DNA from: Magnolia sinica
Lineage: Eukaryota > Streptophyta > Magnoliopsida > Magnoliales > Magnoliaceae
DNA: 64,000 bases
Assembly: GCF_029962835.1 (NCBI RefSeq)
Contig: NC_080588.1
Span: forward strand, 68,912,501 to 68,976,500
Reading direction: 5' to 3'
In this document: positions 47,171-60,173 of the stretch, one piece after another
How the letters are laid out: each line of letters opens with the position of its first letter
How positions within the stretch are numbered: position 1 is the stretch's first letter
Translations under genes and position numbers: made by a program
Notes under the pieces: model-generated
Seen by the model: the letters and a program-made list of their open reading frames with translations, nothing else
Told to the model about the DNA's origin: nothing
Databases searched by the model: none

Positions 47171-48684
47171 TTGCTTCATCATCTCACTCACCTACTCGGG
47201 GCCTTGAGTTTTATCGTATAAGGTCATAACTTATCTCATTTGCATTGTTATTGCATCTTTTATTTTCTTTCACCTACCCAGAGTCATTTGGCTTTGTGAA
47301 GTCAAGGCTAATAATTCATTGGTTTTGCCTGTTCGCCCCCTTATGGGTTATGCAAAACACGACCAAATAATATTAAAACTTTATTAAAACTCTGTAAAAG
47401 TCATAAAATCACATGAAGTAGAGATTGCACATAGTGTGAGTAGAAGAGGGTGCCTAACCCTTACCGGGAATCTATAGTCGTAAACTAACCATAAGAGTTG
47501 CTCGAATTGAGACATCTCATGATTCTTTTATTCATTAGCGATTTTACGAATTTTAGTCAATTGTAAACTCTAAATATTTTTTAGCCAGTGGTGACTTCAA
47601 AATAATCATACCCATCCATACCTGAATCATGCCCCATTTCATGGCACAACCAAGGAAACAAAAAGAATCTAGTAGTGAGGGGCATGCACATTATCATTCG
47701 CCCCACGCTGAGGTAGCATTCACACGTTGTTTGAACTTTTACCATAACCATTGGAATATATCATGGTATCGGTTACCTCTTGTTTGGTATGCCACAATAG
47801 TCAATCACATCACATGTGAATCAAGAGGGAAGAGGAACGTTGTGTAGCCCCTGTGTAACACACATTGTGCCATTATAGTACTTTGATGCATGTATTCTAT
47901 ATCCCATTGGAGGGCATGTTCCTTACATCCATACCATCCATCATTTTTTATAGATCATTTTAGGGCATGAATCCGAAAAATGAAGTGGATATAAGTCTTT
48001 GGTGGACCACACTAGAATATAAAAAATATTATTTGACCATTAATAACTTATTCTAGGCGATAGAAGTTATGGATGAAGCCAATATTTGTGTGGTCCCTTC
48101 ATTCATGCATTTGTGACCTTAATAATAGCTTGGATGGAAAATAAACATTCCGATCTACCCTAAGAAGTTTTTAATGGTGGGTATTTAACCACCACTATTA
48201 CATATGGTGTGGTCCACCCAAGATTTGGATTTGCTTCATTTTTTAGAATCATGCCATAAAATGAGTTGTGACAATGTATGGATGGTGTGTATGTAAGGCA
48301 CATACATCAAGGTGATCTACAACACCCGTTAACCTCCAAAGTTGCATATAAAATTACTACCAACGTTGACATAATTTGTATAGTTCTTTCCCACCACACC
48401 CATATATCAATATTCTATTAACCATCCACCTCAAAAATTCATTTATAGGGATCCCACATTAATTCATTCCCTGCGAGATCTACGCGGATAAGTTACGTTC
48501 TTCATGGATGACCGTGAATGAAATGAAATGTAGTTAAAGGGCCCCTAGATGGTTGTTCAGTACGTAAACGATATTGCATAACATTGAAAAAATTATAAAT
48601 GTATATAAGAAATACGACAAACCACATCAAGGATACGGAAAATAAAATACTAACTGCATAATACCATATGTCTCACTCCTATTG
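46655..48684. other. intergenic DNA with LTR-element relics
   Basis: A (TA)n run lies at 47137-47170. The stretch 47450-47600 (GAGGGTGCCTAACCC to GCCAGTGGTGACTTC) resembles the leader between LTR and gag of some gypsy-type elements (compare GGTGGCGACTCC), but no coding part remains. One GGGCCCACC-family copy lies near 47900-48320. No gene is seen. Confidence 0.4.
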
Positions 48685-51600
48685 AATGTTGATATTTCAG
48701 CAGGTTCCACCTTTATATGAGGCATAGCAAAAAGAAGATGTCTGCGACATCACCAAAACACAATAAATCTCAAAGGGGACACAATTAAAAGTGTAGTTTT
48801 CTAAAAGTAAAAGTAACCATCACCTATAAGTCAAATGACTATGATATTGATCAAGTACCTTTAATCTGGTGCAACTTTCTTTCTATGCTCAACCAAGATA
48901 TGTTTCGGTCGATCGTTGTACGTTGTGATGTGTTCGGTAAATCAAAAGTCCTTTTCGGTTGATCAAGGCACACTGTGAAGTTTCCAATCAACCGAAGTTC
49001 CAATTGGGTTGGGTCGACCGAACGGGTGCTTTAGTTTTTGCGAAAGTTCGGGTTTTGTTTCCTAATTTTGTATTGTAGTATATAAGTAAGTCTATAAATA
49101 TGATTAAGAGTAATGCTAAACATGTTCAAGAGGCTAGTATGGATTTTCTAGGGTTTAAAGGGAAAAGGTAAGGTTTCTACTGTAAGTTGTTTGATCTCTT
49201 ATATTCTTCTTATTATAGTGGATTGATCGTCACTTTGTGCGATTATTTTTTTTCATGTAAAATCTCTTTGTTTTCTATGTTTGCTTGTTCTTTTTTTCCC
49301 CTTTATTGCACATTTGATTCTGTTTGAGGTTGCTTTCGCGCCCATTAAGGGGTATAGTGCCCAACAAGTGGTATCAAAGCGTAAGTTGAGTTATCAAATT
49401 GAATCTGAAAACATGACATCGATGGGATCAAATATAAAGTTTGAGGCAAAGTTCCCAGGAAAAAACATTTATGAACTATGGAGGATGAAGATGAAAGCCC
49501 TCCTAGTTTAGCAAGGGTTGCAGCATGTACTCCTTAGAAAAAGTGAAACGTCTGAAATCTATTAAAGAAGTGAATTGAGATGAACTTGATCAGAGAACGA
49601 TTAACACAATTCAATTGTGCTTGGACGATGACGTCCTTTATAATGTCATTGATGAGGCAATGCAAGATTATGAGCGAAGATGGAAAGCATTTACAGGACG
49701 AAGTCACTTACCAATCGTCTATATATAAAGAGATAATTTTATACTCTTAGGATGTCGGAAGGGTCAGATTTCTATGAACACATTAACTTCTTAAACAAAT
49801 TTATTTGCAAGTTAACAAGCATAGAGGTGAAATCCATGAAGAAAACGAAACTCTAGTTTTGTTGATATCTCTTTTGAAGTCTTACGAGTATTTAATTGAT
49901 ACTCTATGCTATGGTAGGGATATCTTTGATGTCAATACCATTATCTTAGCCCTTTAGTCAAAACAGATGAGAAGGAAGGGCGGAGATGAAGGTACTTCTT
50001 TGGATGCATTATTTGCTTGGAGAAGACCGTCTGAGTGAGAGAAGGGAAAATCACAATCTAAATCCAAGTCGAAGGGCAAAGGCGAGTTGAAGTGTTGGAA
50101 TTGTGGGAAGATGAGACATGAAGAATGACTGACAAAATCCTAAAACCCATGAGGAGGAGAAATCAGATGATTCATTGAAGGAAACCAATTTAACAGAAGA
50201 GGAACGAGTAATTATAATGTGTTGTCAATGTCCAAGGTTGGTCACTTATAGCATAAGTGGATTTTAGATAGGGGGCATCTTACCATATGTGTCCTCATCA
50301 AAGTTCATTCACTACATATAGTGAGTATGATGGTGGCCTTGTTCTTATGGGCAATGATCATGCCTGTGAGATGAACGAGATTAGTCCAGTTTGCATCAGG
50401 ATGTTTGATGGGGTCGAGTGTCCTCTCACTAATGTGAGACACATTTTAATTTGAAGAAGAATCTGATATTCGTGGGAGTTCAAGATTGCACTTGACTATA
50501 AATTCACCAGTTATGAAGGTGTCCTGAAGGCTTCAAAATGAGCACTCATATTTATGAAAGTATAAAGGAGCAAAAAATGTTACAGGTTGATTATGAATAC
50601 TTTATCGGGTGGAGTTGTAACATCTGTAATAGAGTTCACGTTAGCATGTTTGTGTCATGCGCGCCTAAGCCGCATGAGTGAGCAAGGTATGAAGTTACTT
50701 CTTGATCGTTATTTAATTCATAATTTTAAAAGTTTTGATTTAGATATATATGAGCATTGCATATATGGGAAACAATTAAGGTTAAGGTTTAAAATCGAAA
50801 AACATGTTAGTCAAAGGTAATTAGTTTGACTATGTGCATTCGGATGTGTGGGGTCGTCGCTTGTCATTCATCGTTACATTCATTGACAATTTCTCTAGAA
50901 ATATTTAGGTTTACTCCATGAAACATAAATCTGATGTTTTCGTCACTTTTAAGACATGTAAAATAATTGTTGAAAAATAGACACAATAGAATGGGAGTAA
51001 TACTGGGTTGGGCAAGGAGTTATGGGCTGAGGACGTCTCTATTACTTGCTATTTAGTAAATCAATCTTCCTCTACAACTATTGATTTCAAAATTATAAAA
51101 GATGTATGGAGTGGTCAGGTAGTTAATTAATCAGGGTTACAGATATTTGGTTGTGATGCTTAATCCCATGTATCGTCGGTTAAGAGAGATAAGTTAGATA
51201 AAAGGGCTAAGAAGTATACTTTTGTCGGTTATGATGATGGGATGAATGAATACAAATTATATGATCGAATTTCAAAAAATCCATTTTTACTTGGGACGTT
51301 AAGTTTGATGAAGGTTATTTGTTTCGGAAGAACGAGCACAAGAAAATGGAAAAATCAATGATTGATGTTGAAAAAGACAAACTTGAAACACTTGAAGAAG
51401 TTGAGACACAGATAGATATACAGGAAGAGGTGGTTGCACAACCTGTCAAGAGAAATTCATAAATGGATGGCATGTTATCGTTGAGATACATGGATGACCC
51501 AAACGTTGCGTTTACTCTCATTATAGATGAGGGGATCTGTCTAGTTTTCAAGAAGCACTGAAGACAAATGTATAGAAGTGGATGACAGCGATGCATGATG

Positions 51601-52002
51601 ATATACACTTTCTATGCAAAAATGAAATATGAGAGCTGGTGGAGCTGCCTTTTAGGCGGAAAGCAATCGGTTGTAAGTGAATTCACCAAAAGAAACTGGA
51701 TAGGTACAGGGATAGATTGGTAGTGAATGATTATACTTAAAAGGAAAGTGTTGACTTTGGTGGGATATTCGCACTAGTGGTAAAGCAAGCGTCTATCTGA
51801 TTTGTATTGACGTTGGTTGCCTAATATAATTTGGAACTGAAATAGTTAGATATAAAAACTGTGCTTTTACATGGGGTATTAGAATAACAGATTTATATAA
51901 AGCACCCTTAAGGGTTTAAGGTGTAGAGAAAGGAGAATATGGTTTACATGTTAAAAAGGTTGTTATAAGGCTTGAAACAGTCGCTTAGGTAGTGGTACAA
52001 GT

Positions 52003-55000
52003 GTTGAGGGTCGAATATTGCATATTAGACCCTAGTTCTTACCTGATTTTTCGAACATGATATCGTTTATCGCCCTGCTTTAATTGTGTTTGTGATGCAA
52101 GGTGCATTTAGGAGCGTGGATTTGACGCTCCAAAGTTACCAAGGCAAGGGACAGACCCTAAGGGGCCAAGATCGAGGAAGTTACATGCCAGAGATCTGAG
52201 AAAATCGAGAAACTAAGGTTCAAGTGGCCTGAAAGTCGTCCAGAATTCAAGATCACAGGGTTCCCACCATCTATTCGACTCAAAACTTCAGATCTGGACC
52301 GAGGACCATAAATTAACCGTACAAGTCGAATTTCAGCCCTTGGATCCTCGTGAAAGTGGCTCAATGGACAGATCAACCCTTGAAATATTGATGTGGGGCC
52401 CACCTGATATCTGGATATGTCTCAAATTTGGTCTCAACCCCTTCAATTAGCCACCAAAACGGATGGACGGAGTGGATTTCTCACAAACACCATGCTGAAC
52501 CCCATACTTACACTTCGTGTACATGGAATGCACGTGCAATGGACGCGCATCGGATCGTGGTTCCTGGTCTAAGGGTCTTTGACCCAGTGTTTCTTTAAAA
52601 ATCAGATTTTCCACTAGCGGACGGACACAAGGTGTCCCTTTTTGGTTAGTGGACCCCACCCCTCATCCATTCAGATAATCCAGACTGTCCATTGTGACCA
52701 AGGGGGGTGTGACCCTCTCCAAGGTGGAATTTTGGCCCTATGAAAACGTAAACACGTGGATTGTTAGAAAACGTAGGTTGAATGGTGAGTTGATTTTATA
52801 CAGTGGACCACACCAAAAGTCGACCAAAACTACTCCTTTCAGACTAAAATTTCGCTAGGAATCCAATGAACGGAGTGGATTTCTCTGAAAATATCACCAT
52901 GGGGCCCACCGAACACATTAGCGCAGTACGTGCGAAAGTGAAACATCTGGACGTGTCGGGATTTTTGAGAGGTTGTGGCCCACCAACTCTGATCGATTGG
53001 CTGATCTAAACTGTTTAGATGATGTTCAAGCCAAGGCTAACCCTAGTTAAGAAGAAAAAAAGGGTTTGAACAGTAAGCGTCCCAAAACTTGTGGCCGAAC
53101 GCAACTTGGTTGCGTTTTTTTTTTTTGGATGCGTAAAAGCTATGCACGCACCATCTTACGCATTCCAGCTTCTCCACTGCCCTATGCTGGCCATAAAAAC
53201 AAGAGAGAGAAGATGTGAGAGGGGATCCAAGTAGACGGGCAGCCGTGGAGGCATCTGATTTGAGAGCACATCCAGAAAGAGGGCATGGCCGGGTTTTTTC
53301 TTTCTTTCTTCTTCCTTTTGTTTCTTTGTTTATTCCTTTCTTTTTCTAAGAGATTTTAGCCTTACCATGTTTAGGATTGGCTAAACCTCTTAGTTAGGGC
53401 TAAGAGGTGAAGTTTGTAGCGTGATGGGAGACGTTTTCCTTTATGCCTTTTGTTTAATGTTGTTTTATGAACTGATTTTGATTCTAGTTTGATTTTGGAA
53501 TGCCTTTAGTTTTTAATGGCTTGTTGTGACACAAATTACAATGGATCCGCGATATCTTCTAGTATTTTCAATGCATGTATGAAGGTTATGATCATAGGGA
53601 CCTTGTTGTTCATCATCGTCCCATGGGCATGGTTGGGTGACGGAACCCTTCCTTACGTTCAAAGCTCTCTCAGATTGGCTGTGGATTGGTTAAATTCTAT
53701 TGTTTGCCATAGTCTCCTGGGCATGGTCTTGTGATGGAATCAGTCTAATTCTTTTGTGTAACGCCCTGAAAATCGGGGGTCGAGCTTAGACTCAACTCCT
53801 GAGTTCCAACGCATCACTTCTATAACATAGATAATGATGATTTAATGTTGTCCGTGTTAGTGCATTAAAGATGAATATGATTAAGCTATAACAACATATC
53901 ATACTCCAGAGACGAATAAATTTACACAAGCGGAAGACTGTGATTGATAAATATAACGTATAAGTTGTTATAGATCTCCAGAGTGTAAAATTGTCACCAG
54001 GTTAACCATTTACATGTATACTCCCAAAGTGATCAAAATGAATATACAAGTGTGTCCCAAAATACAGAACAACAGTGCAAGGGCATCTAGTCAGTGTCCC
54101 TGTAGCCCCGGCGATCAGGACACGACTCACATGAACCTGCCCAATAACTGCATGTATGAGAACGCCTCCTCGTCATCCTCGAAGTCTGACTCCACCTCGT
54201 AGGCATCGCCATCACCTGCAGCTAAGACAGAGTCTGGTTGGTGTTTAAAACATCGTCCCGAAACGTGAGAGTGAGTGATCAACTCAATGGAACTATAAAG
54301 CAAAGGTTAACATGTTATCAATTCAATCAAGCAGTAATGATAAAGCAGTACAGCAAACATGTCCTAGATACTTTTGTTAATAAAAGAATGATATGCGATA
54401 ATGATGCATGCTCTCACCTGCACTCTCTCAGCGTCTTCATCTTACGGCCCGCATGGCAACCACCCGAAAGTGCTCTTCCTCACTAAAACACATGCAATGT
54501 GGTGCATGCTCATGTTAGCCAATACTTAATTAGATTTATTCATACAGTAGTTTTGGAAAATTAAGGTACCTCCCTTGTATCATTTCCCAAACAATGATCC
54601 ATTCTAGGGTCGTCAGTCCTATCTAGTCTCATACGATGTTGCGGTTCTAGGTCGCTATAAAGGGCTCGTCACCTGATCAGTGTAGGTCTAGTTTATACTC
54701 TAGTTGCTACGGAAAGGCTTGTCGCCTCAACGCAGTCTCAGAGTATGCTCGAGGTCACTACAAAGGGCTCGTCACCTGATCAGTGTAGGCCAACAGCTCA
54801 AATATAGTGTCACATACTACCGTATTCGGCTCACGAGGCGGTGTTGCTCACTGGTCACTACGGGGAGGCTCGTCGCCCCAGCGTAGGCCGACAGCTCGAC
54901 CACGGTGTCCCATACCACCATGTCTGGCTCATGAGTCTTAGCGGATCGAGGTACCGAGGTTAACGGGGTTTCCACTGGTGAGTTTGGTACCTTAGGTTCA

Positions 55001-57460
55001 AGCAATAACATCCATAGATGGTGAACATACATCGGGTCAATCGGGTTACTTGACGAGCTCGACTGGTATGAGCGTACGTCGAGATGATCGACATGAAGTG
55101 CATAAGCACTCTGTGTGGCCTAACCACTGTCGACAAACTCCGTACGACTCAGATTCCTCGAACACATCTGTTGTGGCGAAGCTAACTCAGCCACTCGTTC
55201 GGGAACCGTTACCGATAGCCTGGACTACGTAGTAGTTGCAAACGTATGTAAATATAACAAGATAAGACATGTGGTAGGCATATCAAAGTTAAACAATTAA
55301 TTCAAGTAACGTAACCAATTGAACATTTCACAAAATACAAGGTAAACATACTTTGCACAAATGCATTTCATGCTAAATCACACAAATTTAATCTAAGTTA
55401 CATGAAGGGATATATACACATAGCTAAGGTAGTTGAGAATCTCACCTCAACACTTATATAACATACACTTTACTAAATATTTACTTATCTAGACATTTTC
55501 ACAAACACTTAGACTACACACATTAACATACATGACGTATGTTGATCACAACATGTATTAGGGCAAATCCTTTCACTAAGAAGTTGTCACGAATACAACA
55601 CGCATATATTCACAACGGATAATCATGGCAAGCAGGGATTCAAATTTCATACTCATTCAATCATTTCCACAAACACTTAGACTACACACTTTAACTTACT
55701 CGGTACAACTTAGTTATAAGCTATATTAGGGCAAATCCTTTCATAAGAAGTTGTCACGAATTCAACAATTACATGTTCACGGTGAATAATCATGGCAAGT
55801 ACAAAACCAAATTTCTGACATATCCCGTCATTTCAACCTACACATGGAATAACTTATATTCAACATAGTTCATATATAACCGTAAAGCGAGGAAAACAGT
55901 GTATCTAACATGTGAAATGACAACCCAGTCGGTTATAAATCATTAATCGACATTGAAAGCCTTGAAAACCATAACCTATACGTTTATAGTCCGCACCTTT
56001 CGCCGATAAACTCGTAACGGATTCAGTTTGAACGCTCTACCTTCGTCTACAGCACAACGGCAACCTATAGTATGAAATAGGTTAGCTATTTCATCACATA
56101 CCCTATCTGAATCCCTAAAACAGATTAGGGTTAGGATTTCTTACATGAAAACAGAATCAGAATCGCCGAAATAGCGATTCGGTAGTGGTAGCTAAGCACG
56201 AGGAACGGCGAGATTGAGTCCCGAGAACAATCTCCCACTTTCTCTCTCTTTCCTTCTCTTTTCTCTCTCCTCTCTCTAGGGTTTACAAATTCGTATGTGA
56301 AGGGAGAGAGGGTTTAAGGCCCTTATATAGGCTCAAACGTGAGCTCAATGGCCCCAAGGCCATGGTATACTTATGTTATAGCCAAAACCCATCTGTTTCA
56401 CCTCAATGGAGCACTTTTGGAGGCCCTTTTTCTGCATGTGGTGGGACTTAAGCTCCCTGACATTGGATCTAGGTCAGGCTAAGTTTTCGGTCTGATCGGA
56501 TTTACAGATCGACTGCGGCGGACCAGTTTCAATTCAACGGTCACCTGTACTCGATCAGGGCCATAAGTGCACTGACATGGGTTGGAAATTTTCCCTGATC
56601 CGAGGGTGTAATTGGGTCAGATTTTGATGGTTTGAATCCTTAGATTTGGCCCGCAAGTGAGACGACTCAATTCACTTAAGTTTCAGTTCTCTTTCTAAAG
56701 GTATTCGTATTTCTTACACACTTTGCTCCGAGCTCAAGTTGTGCATTTCTGAATACTATTAGGACTTGATTTCTGAGGTGGTAGTCAAGTCCAGTAAGAC
56801 GGTCATAACCGTATGGTTTCGTTGTAATCGGACTTTTGACGCGCGGTCCAGGTTCGATACAGAGTTTCGGTGTGCTCCCAAGAGCAACTAGGATTAGAGA
56901 TTGATCCTAAGTTTTACGGTAATGTAGCGGTAATGATTCTGCACGTTTTGGAAATTACAGATCATATTTAAAGTGATTAGTGCTAATTTCACAGGTATTC
57001 TAGTTTAGCACTAACTAATTCTTGCCTAATTTCTAAAGGATTTGGTCCTGAGTGATTTCTGCCTGAGGTGAAACTCGGGTCTTTGTACAGATTTTTCCGA
57101 GATGTTACATCATGCCTCTCATCTCTTGAAAATAGGATAGAAAAAAAAGGAAGTTCATATTATATCTTCCATATGAAGATAGGACTCTGAGTCTAGATGT
57201 ATTCTTGAATAAGGCATAGGTCTCCCTGATCTCTACAAGTGGATCCTCTAAATTCCTAGTTTTCCTACCTTTGAATTTCTCATATTTTAGTTAATAATTC
57301 ACAATTATTCTTCAAATTTCTCCTGGTTTAGATTACATCTTCGCCTAGTTCTAGTGAGAGTTACATTTAGATTATGTACAAGGTAACAGTCCCTGTCGAT
57401 TCAACCTCGGTCTTATCGAGATTATTACTACATCACAACCCTATACTTGGGGTGTGAACA
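52003..57460 (+). mobile_element. solo LTR (or LTR-like element) inserted in copia, with 5-bp target duplication
   Basis: Runs from TGTTGAGGGTCGAATA to GGGGTGTGAACA, flanked by ACAAG at 51998-52002 and 57461-57465, a perfect 5-bp duplication. Without the second insertion at 53757-57109 its own length is about 2.1 kb. There is no coding region and no primer site, as expected for a solo LTR. Confidence 0.75.
53757..57109 (-). mobile_element. second, inner LTR-like insertion (about 3.35 kb)
   Basis: Ends are TGTAAC and GTTACA. On the minus strand it reads TGTAACATCTCGG, typical of large gypsy LTRs, with a CTATATAAGGG promoter motif (about 56330) and a C/T-rich leader after it. It holds internal repeats: GGCTCGTCACCTGATCAGTG twice (about 54664 and 54767), and a duplicated block of about 175 bp (AAACACTTAGACTACACAC near 55503 and 55670). 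The flanks TTTTG and TCATG do not match well, so the boundary is likely but not proven. Confidence 0.55.
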
Positions 57461-57753
57461 ACAAGAAATTTAATTATTTTATGTTGAATTAGTAGTTTAT
57501 CAGAAATGAATTCGTTCATTATGTCTATTTTAAATTACTAAATGACATGAAATTCATTATTCTAATGTTGTATGTTAATGATATGTATATCGACAGCCAT
57601 AGTATGTGTGAAATCAACATATTAAATGCTTAGTTATCCAAGACATTTGAGACGAAAGATTTAAGGGATACAAAGAAAATTCTCAGCATTAACATACACA
57701 AAAATAGAGAGAGGAACACGCTATAGTTATCTTAAGAGTAGTATCTTGAGAAG

Positions 57754-59226
57754 ATATATATATATATATATATATATATGGTACCATGGGGTCGACCTAA
57801 TGGGAACTTCCCATGAGGTCAAGCTGTGTGCGACCTACCGTGATGTGCCTCAAACATCTACCCCATCAAGCAGATGCATGATTCCATGGTGGGTCACTGG
57901 CTTAAAAATTAAGTCAATCCATGACTTGGGTGGGCCACACCACATGCAACAATTAAGAGATGTCACCCTCCCAATAAAACCTTTATAATCATTTATTGGG
58001 CCAAGCAAGAAGTAGTTCACAAATCCAGCTTATCCATTGTGTGTCCTACTTGGATAAGGGGTCAAACCAAGTTTTAGCTGCATCCAAAACTAAGGTAGAC
58101 CCCACCAACGTCTGGAATCTATGAAAGAAGAAAATTGAGATGAACTTGATCAGAGGGTGATTAACACAATTTAATTGTGCTTCGATGATGAAGTCCTTTA
58201 TAATGTCCTACCGCGGGATTGTGAGCAAAGATGGAGAGCATTTACATAATGAAGTCACGCACCAATTGTCTATATATAAAGAGATAGTTTTATACTCTTA
58301 GGATGTCGAAAGGGTCAGATTTTTATGAACACACTAACGTCTTAAACAAATTTATTTGCAAGTTGACAAGTGTTGAGGTAAAGATCCATGAAGAAGACAA
58401 AACTCTAATTTTGTTAACATCTCTTTTGGAGTCTTATGAGTATTTGGTTGATACTTTATGATATGGAAGAGATATCTTGGATGTCAATATGATTATTTCA
58501 GCCCATTAGTCAAAGCAGATGAAAAGGAAAAGTAGAGGTGAAGGTACTTCTTTAGATGCATTGTTTGCTCGGAGAAGACCGTTTGAGTGAAAGAAGGGAA
58601 AATCACAATTTAAATCCAAGTTGAAGGGCAAAGGCGAGTTGAAGTGTTGGAATTGTGGAATATGCGATATGAAGAATGACTGACAACTTCCTAAAACCCA
58701 TGAGGAGGAGAAATTAGATGATTCATCGAAGGAAATCAATTAAAAAGAATCTGGATATGAATGAGTGGTTATAATGTGTTGTCGATGTCCAAGGTTGGTC
58801 ACTTATATCATAAGTGGATTTTAGATACGGGGGCATCTACCCCATCAGTTAGATGCACGATTCCATGGTGGGTCACTAGCTTAAAAATTAAGTCAATCCA
58901 TGACTTGGGTGGGCCACACCACATGCAACAGTTGAGAGATGTCACCCTCCCAACAAAACCTTCATAATCATATATTGGGCCCACCAAGATGCGGTTCACA
59001 AATCCAGCTCATCCATTGTGTGTCCTACTTTGACAAGGGGTCAGACCAAGTTTCAGCCGCATCCAAAACTGAGGTGGACCCCACCAAGTGCTTTTATATA
59101 TTTTAGGCATGTCTTCACATGGTTTTAGATGGTATCTTCCACCTAAGTTTCGTATATGGATGATTTTTGGGATATCCTCGGACCTAAAGGGGACCCACAA
59201 TGAGGTTGACCTCATAGTACCATTTC
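57754..59226 (+). repeat. foldback-type repeat, copy A, split by a copia fragment
   Basis: Starts after a (TA)n run (57754-57779) with GGTACCATGGGGTCGACC and ends TGACCTCATAGTACCATTTC, so the tips are inverted. The palindromic head TGGGAACTTCCCATGAGGTC is a family hallmark. It is interrupted at 58108-58838 by copia DNA, and the bordering 254-bp block occurs on both sides (57855-58108 and 58834-59087). Confidence 0.75.
58108..58838 (+). mobile_element. copia gag fragment embedded in copy A
   Basis: Matches 49548-50280 of the nearby copia element over its whole length, at about 90% by eye, including the zinc-knuckle region. It has no LTR, poly(A) tail or element ends. The joins fall at short shared motifs (ACGTCTG on the left, GCATCT on the right). 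Confidence 0.85.
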
Positions 59227-59242
59227 CCACACACACACACAC

Positions 59243-59328
<86 letters not shown>
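59226..59328. repeat. compound (CA)n-(TA)n-(GA)n microsatellite
   Basis: Three pure dinucleotide runs in succession, directly at the end of copy A. Confidence 0.95.
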
Positions 59329-59329
<1 letters not shown>

Positions 59330-59551
59330 CATGCTCACCTGCGCACCTTTGCGCACATGTCATGGGCTTCTGATCTAAATGGTCCATGTGATGCGGCATC
59401 CCATGAAACCCTAGGGGACCAATTTTCACCATGATCTAAAACAATGTGGTGCTGCATCACGTGGACCGTTCAAATTTTGGACTCACATCACGTATGATGA
59501 CTTCTCAAAAAGTTTGTACGAGTTCCGTACGAACTAGTGGGCAATTGAGCT

Positions 59552-59556
<5 letters not shown>
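59329..59556. repeat. second microsatellite-bounded repeat
   Basis: A stretch of about 230 bp ending CGAGTTCCGTACGAACTAGTG..TTGAGC before (TG)n. A similar piece (GAGTGAGTTCCGTGCAAATTGGC..TTGAGCC) lies at about 61806-62004 before (TA)n(CA)n. It is non-coding. Confidence 0.55.
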
Positions 59557-59597
<41 letters not shown>

Positions 59598-60142
59598 AAA
59601 TGGTTCTATGTGGTCGAGCTCATGGGAACTTCCCATGACGTCGAGCTATGTGGGTCCCACCCTGATGCATGTTGAACATCAACACCGTGTATTTCATGGG
59701 TCCCCTTTAAATTATGGGATATGCCAAAAATTAGTCGTGTAAGGAACTCAGGTGGGCCGTATCATCTAAAATCATGTGAAGACATGCCTAAAAACATATA
59801 AAAGCACTTGGTGGGGCCCACCTAAAATTTGAATGCGTTTGAAACTTGGTCTGACACCTCATCCAATTGGGACACACATAATGGATGGGCTAGATTTGTG
59901 AACCACATCTCAGTGGGCCCAACAAATGATTATGAATGTTTTAATGGAAGGGTAACTCCTCTCAACTTTTGTATATGGTGTGGCCCACACAAGTCATGGA
60001 TTGAGTTGATTTTTAAGCCCAAGGCCCACCATGAAATGGTGCATCTAACTGATGGTATAGATGTTCGACATACATCACGGTGGGGCCCACACAGCTCAAC
60101 CTCATGGGAAGTTCCTATGAGCTCGATCGCATAGAACCATTT
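59557..60142 (-). repeat. foldback-type repeat, copy B
   Basis: Follows a (TG)n run (59557-59594). It runs from GGAAATGGTTCTATGTGG to CATAGAACCATTTCC and then (CA)n. Orientation is opposite to copy A. Confidence 0.75.
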
Positions 60143-60173
60143 CCACACACACACACACACATACACACATATT

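Larger units (their letters stand above)
48685..57745 (+). mobile_element. Ty1/copia LTR retrotransposon, decayed, with a nested insertion
   Basis: The 5' LTR ends at CCCAACA (49366); its start is unresolved, with the limit given only approximate. A TATATAAG-type promoter lies near 49080. A tRNA-iMet primer site TGGTATCAAAGC is at 49369-49380. Gag (from about 49415) has the zinc knuckle CWNCGKMRHEE (near 50095-50125). Then come the protease/integrase region (to about 51310) and reverse transcriptase (about 51460-52002 and 57466-57745, with a YVNDM catalytic block near 57570). The element is broken many times. A 5.46-kb insertion at 52003-57460 separates the two reverse transcriptase parts. 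Its 3' end is replaced by TA repeats and a foldback-type repeat at 57754. Confidence 0.85.

Noticed and set aside
59088-59378. Open frames spanning (GA)n and (TA)n runs
   Set aside because: Dinucleotide repeats are free of stops in some frames; not coding.
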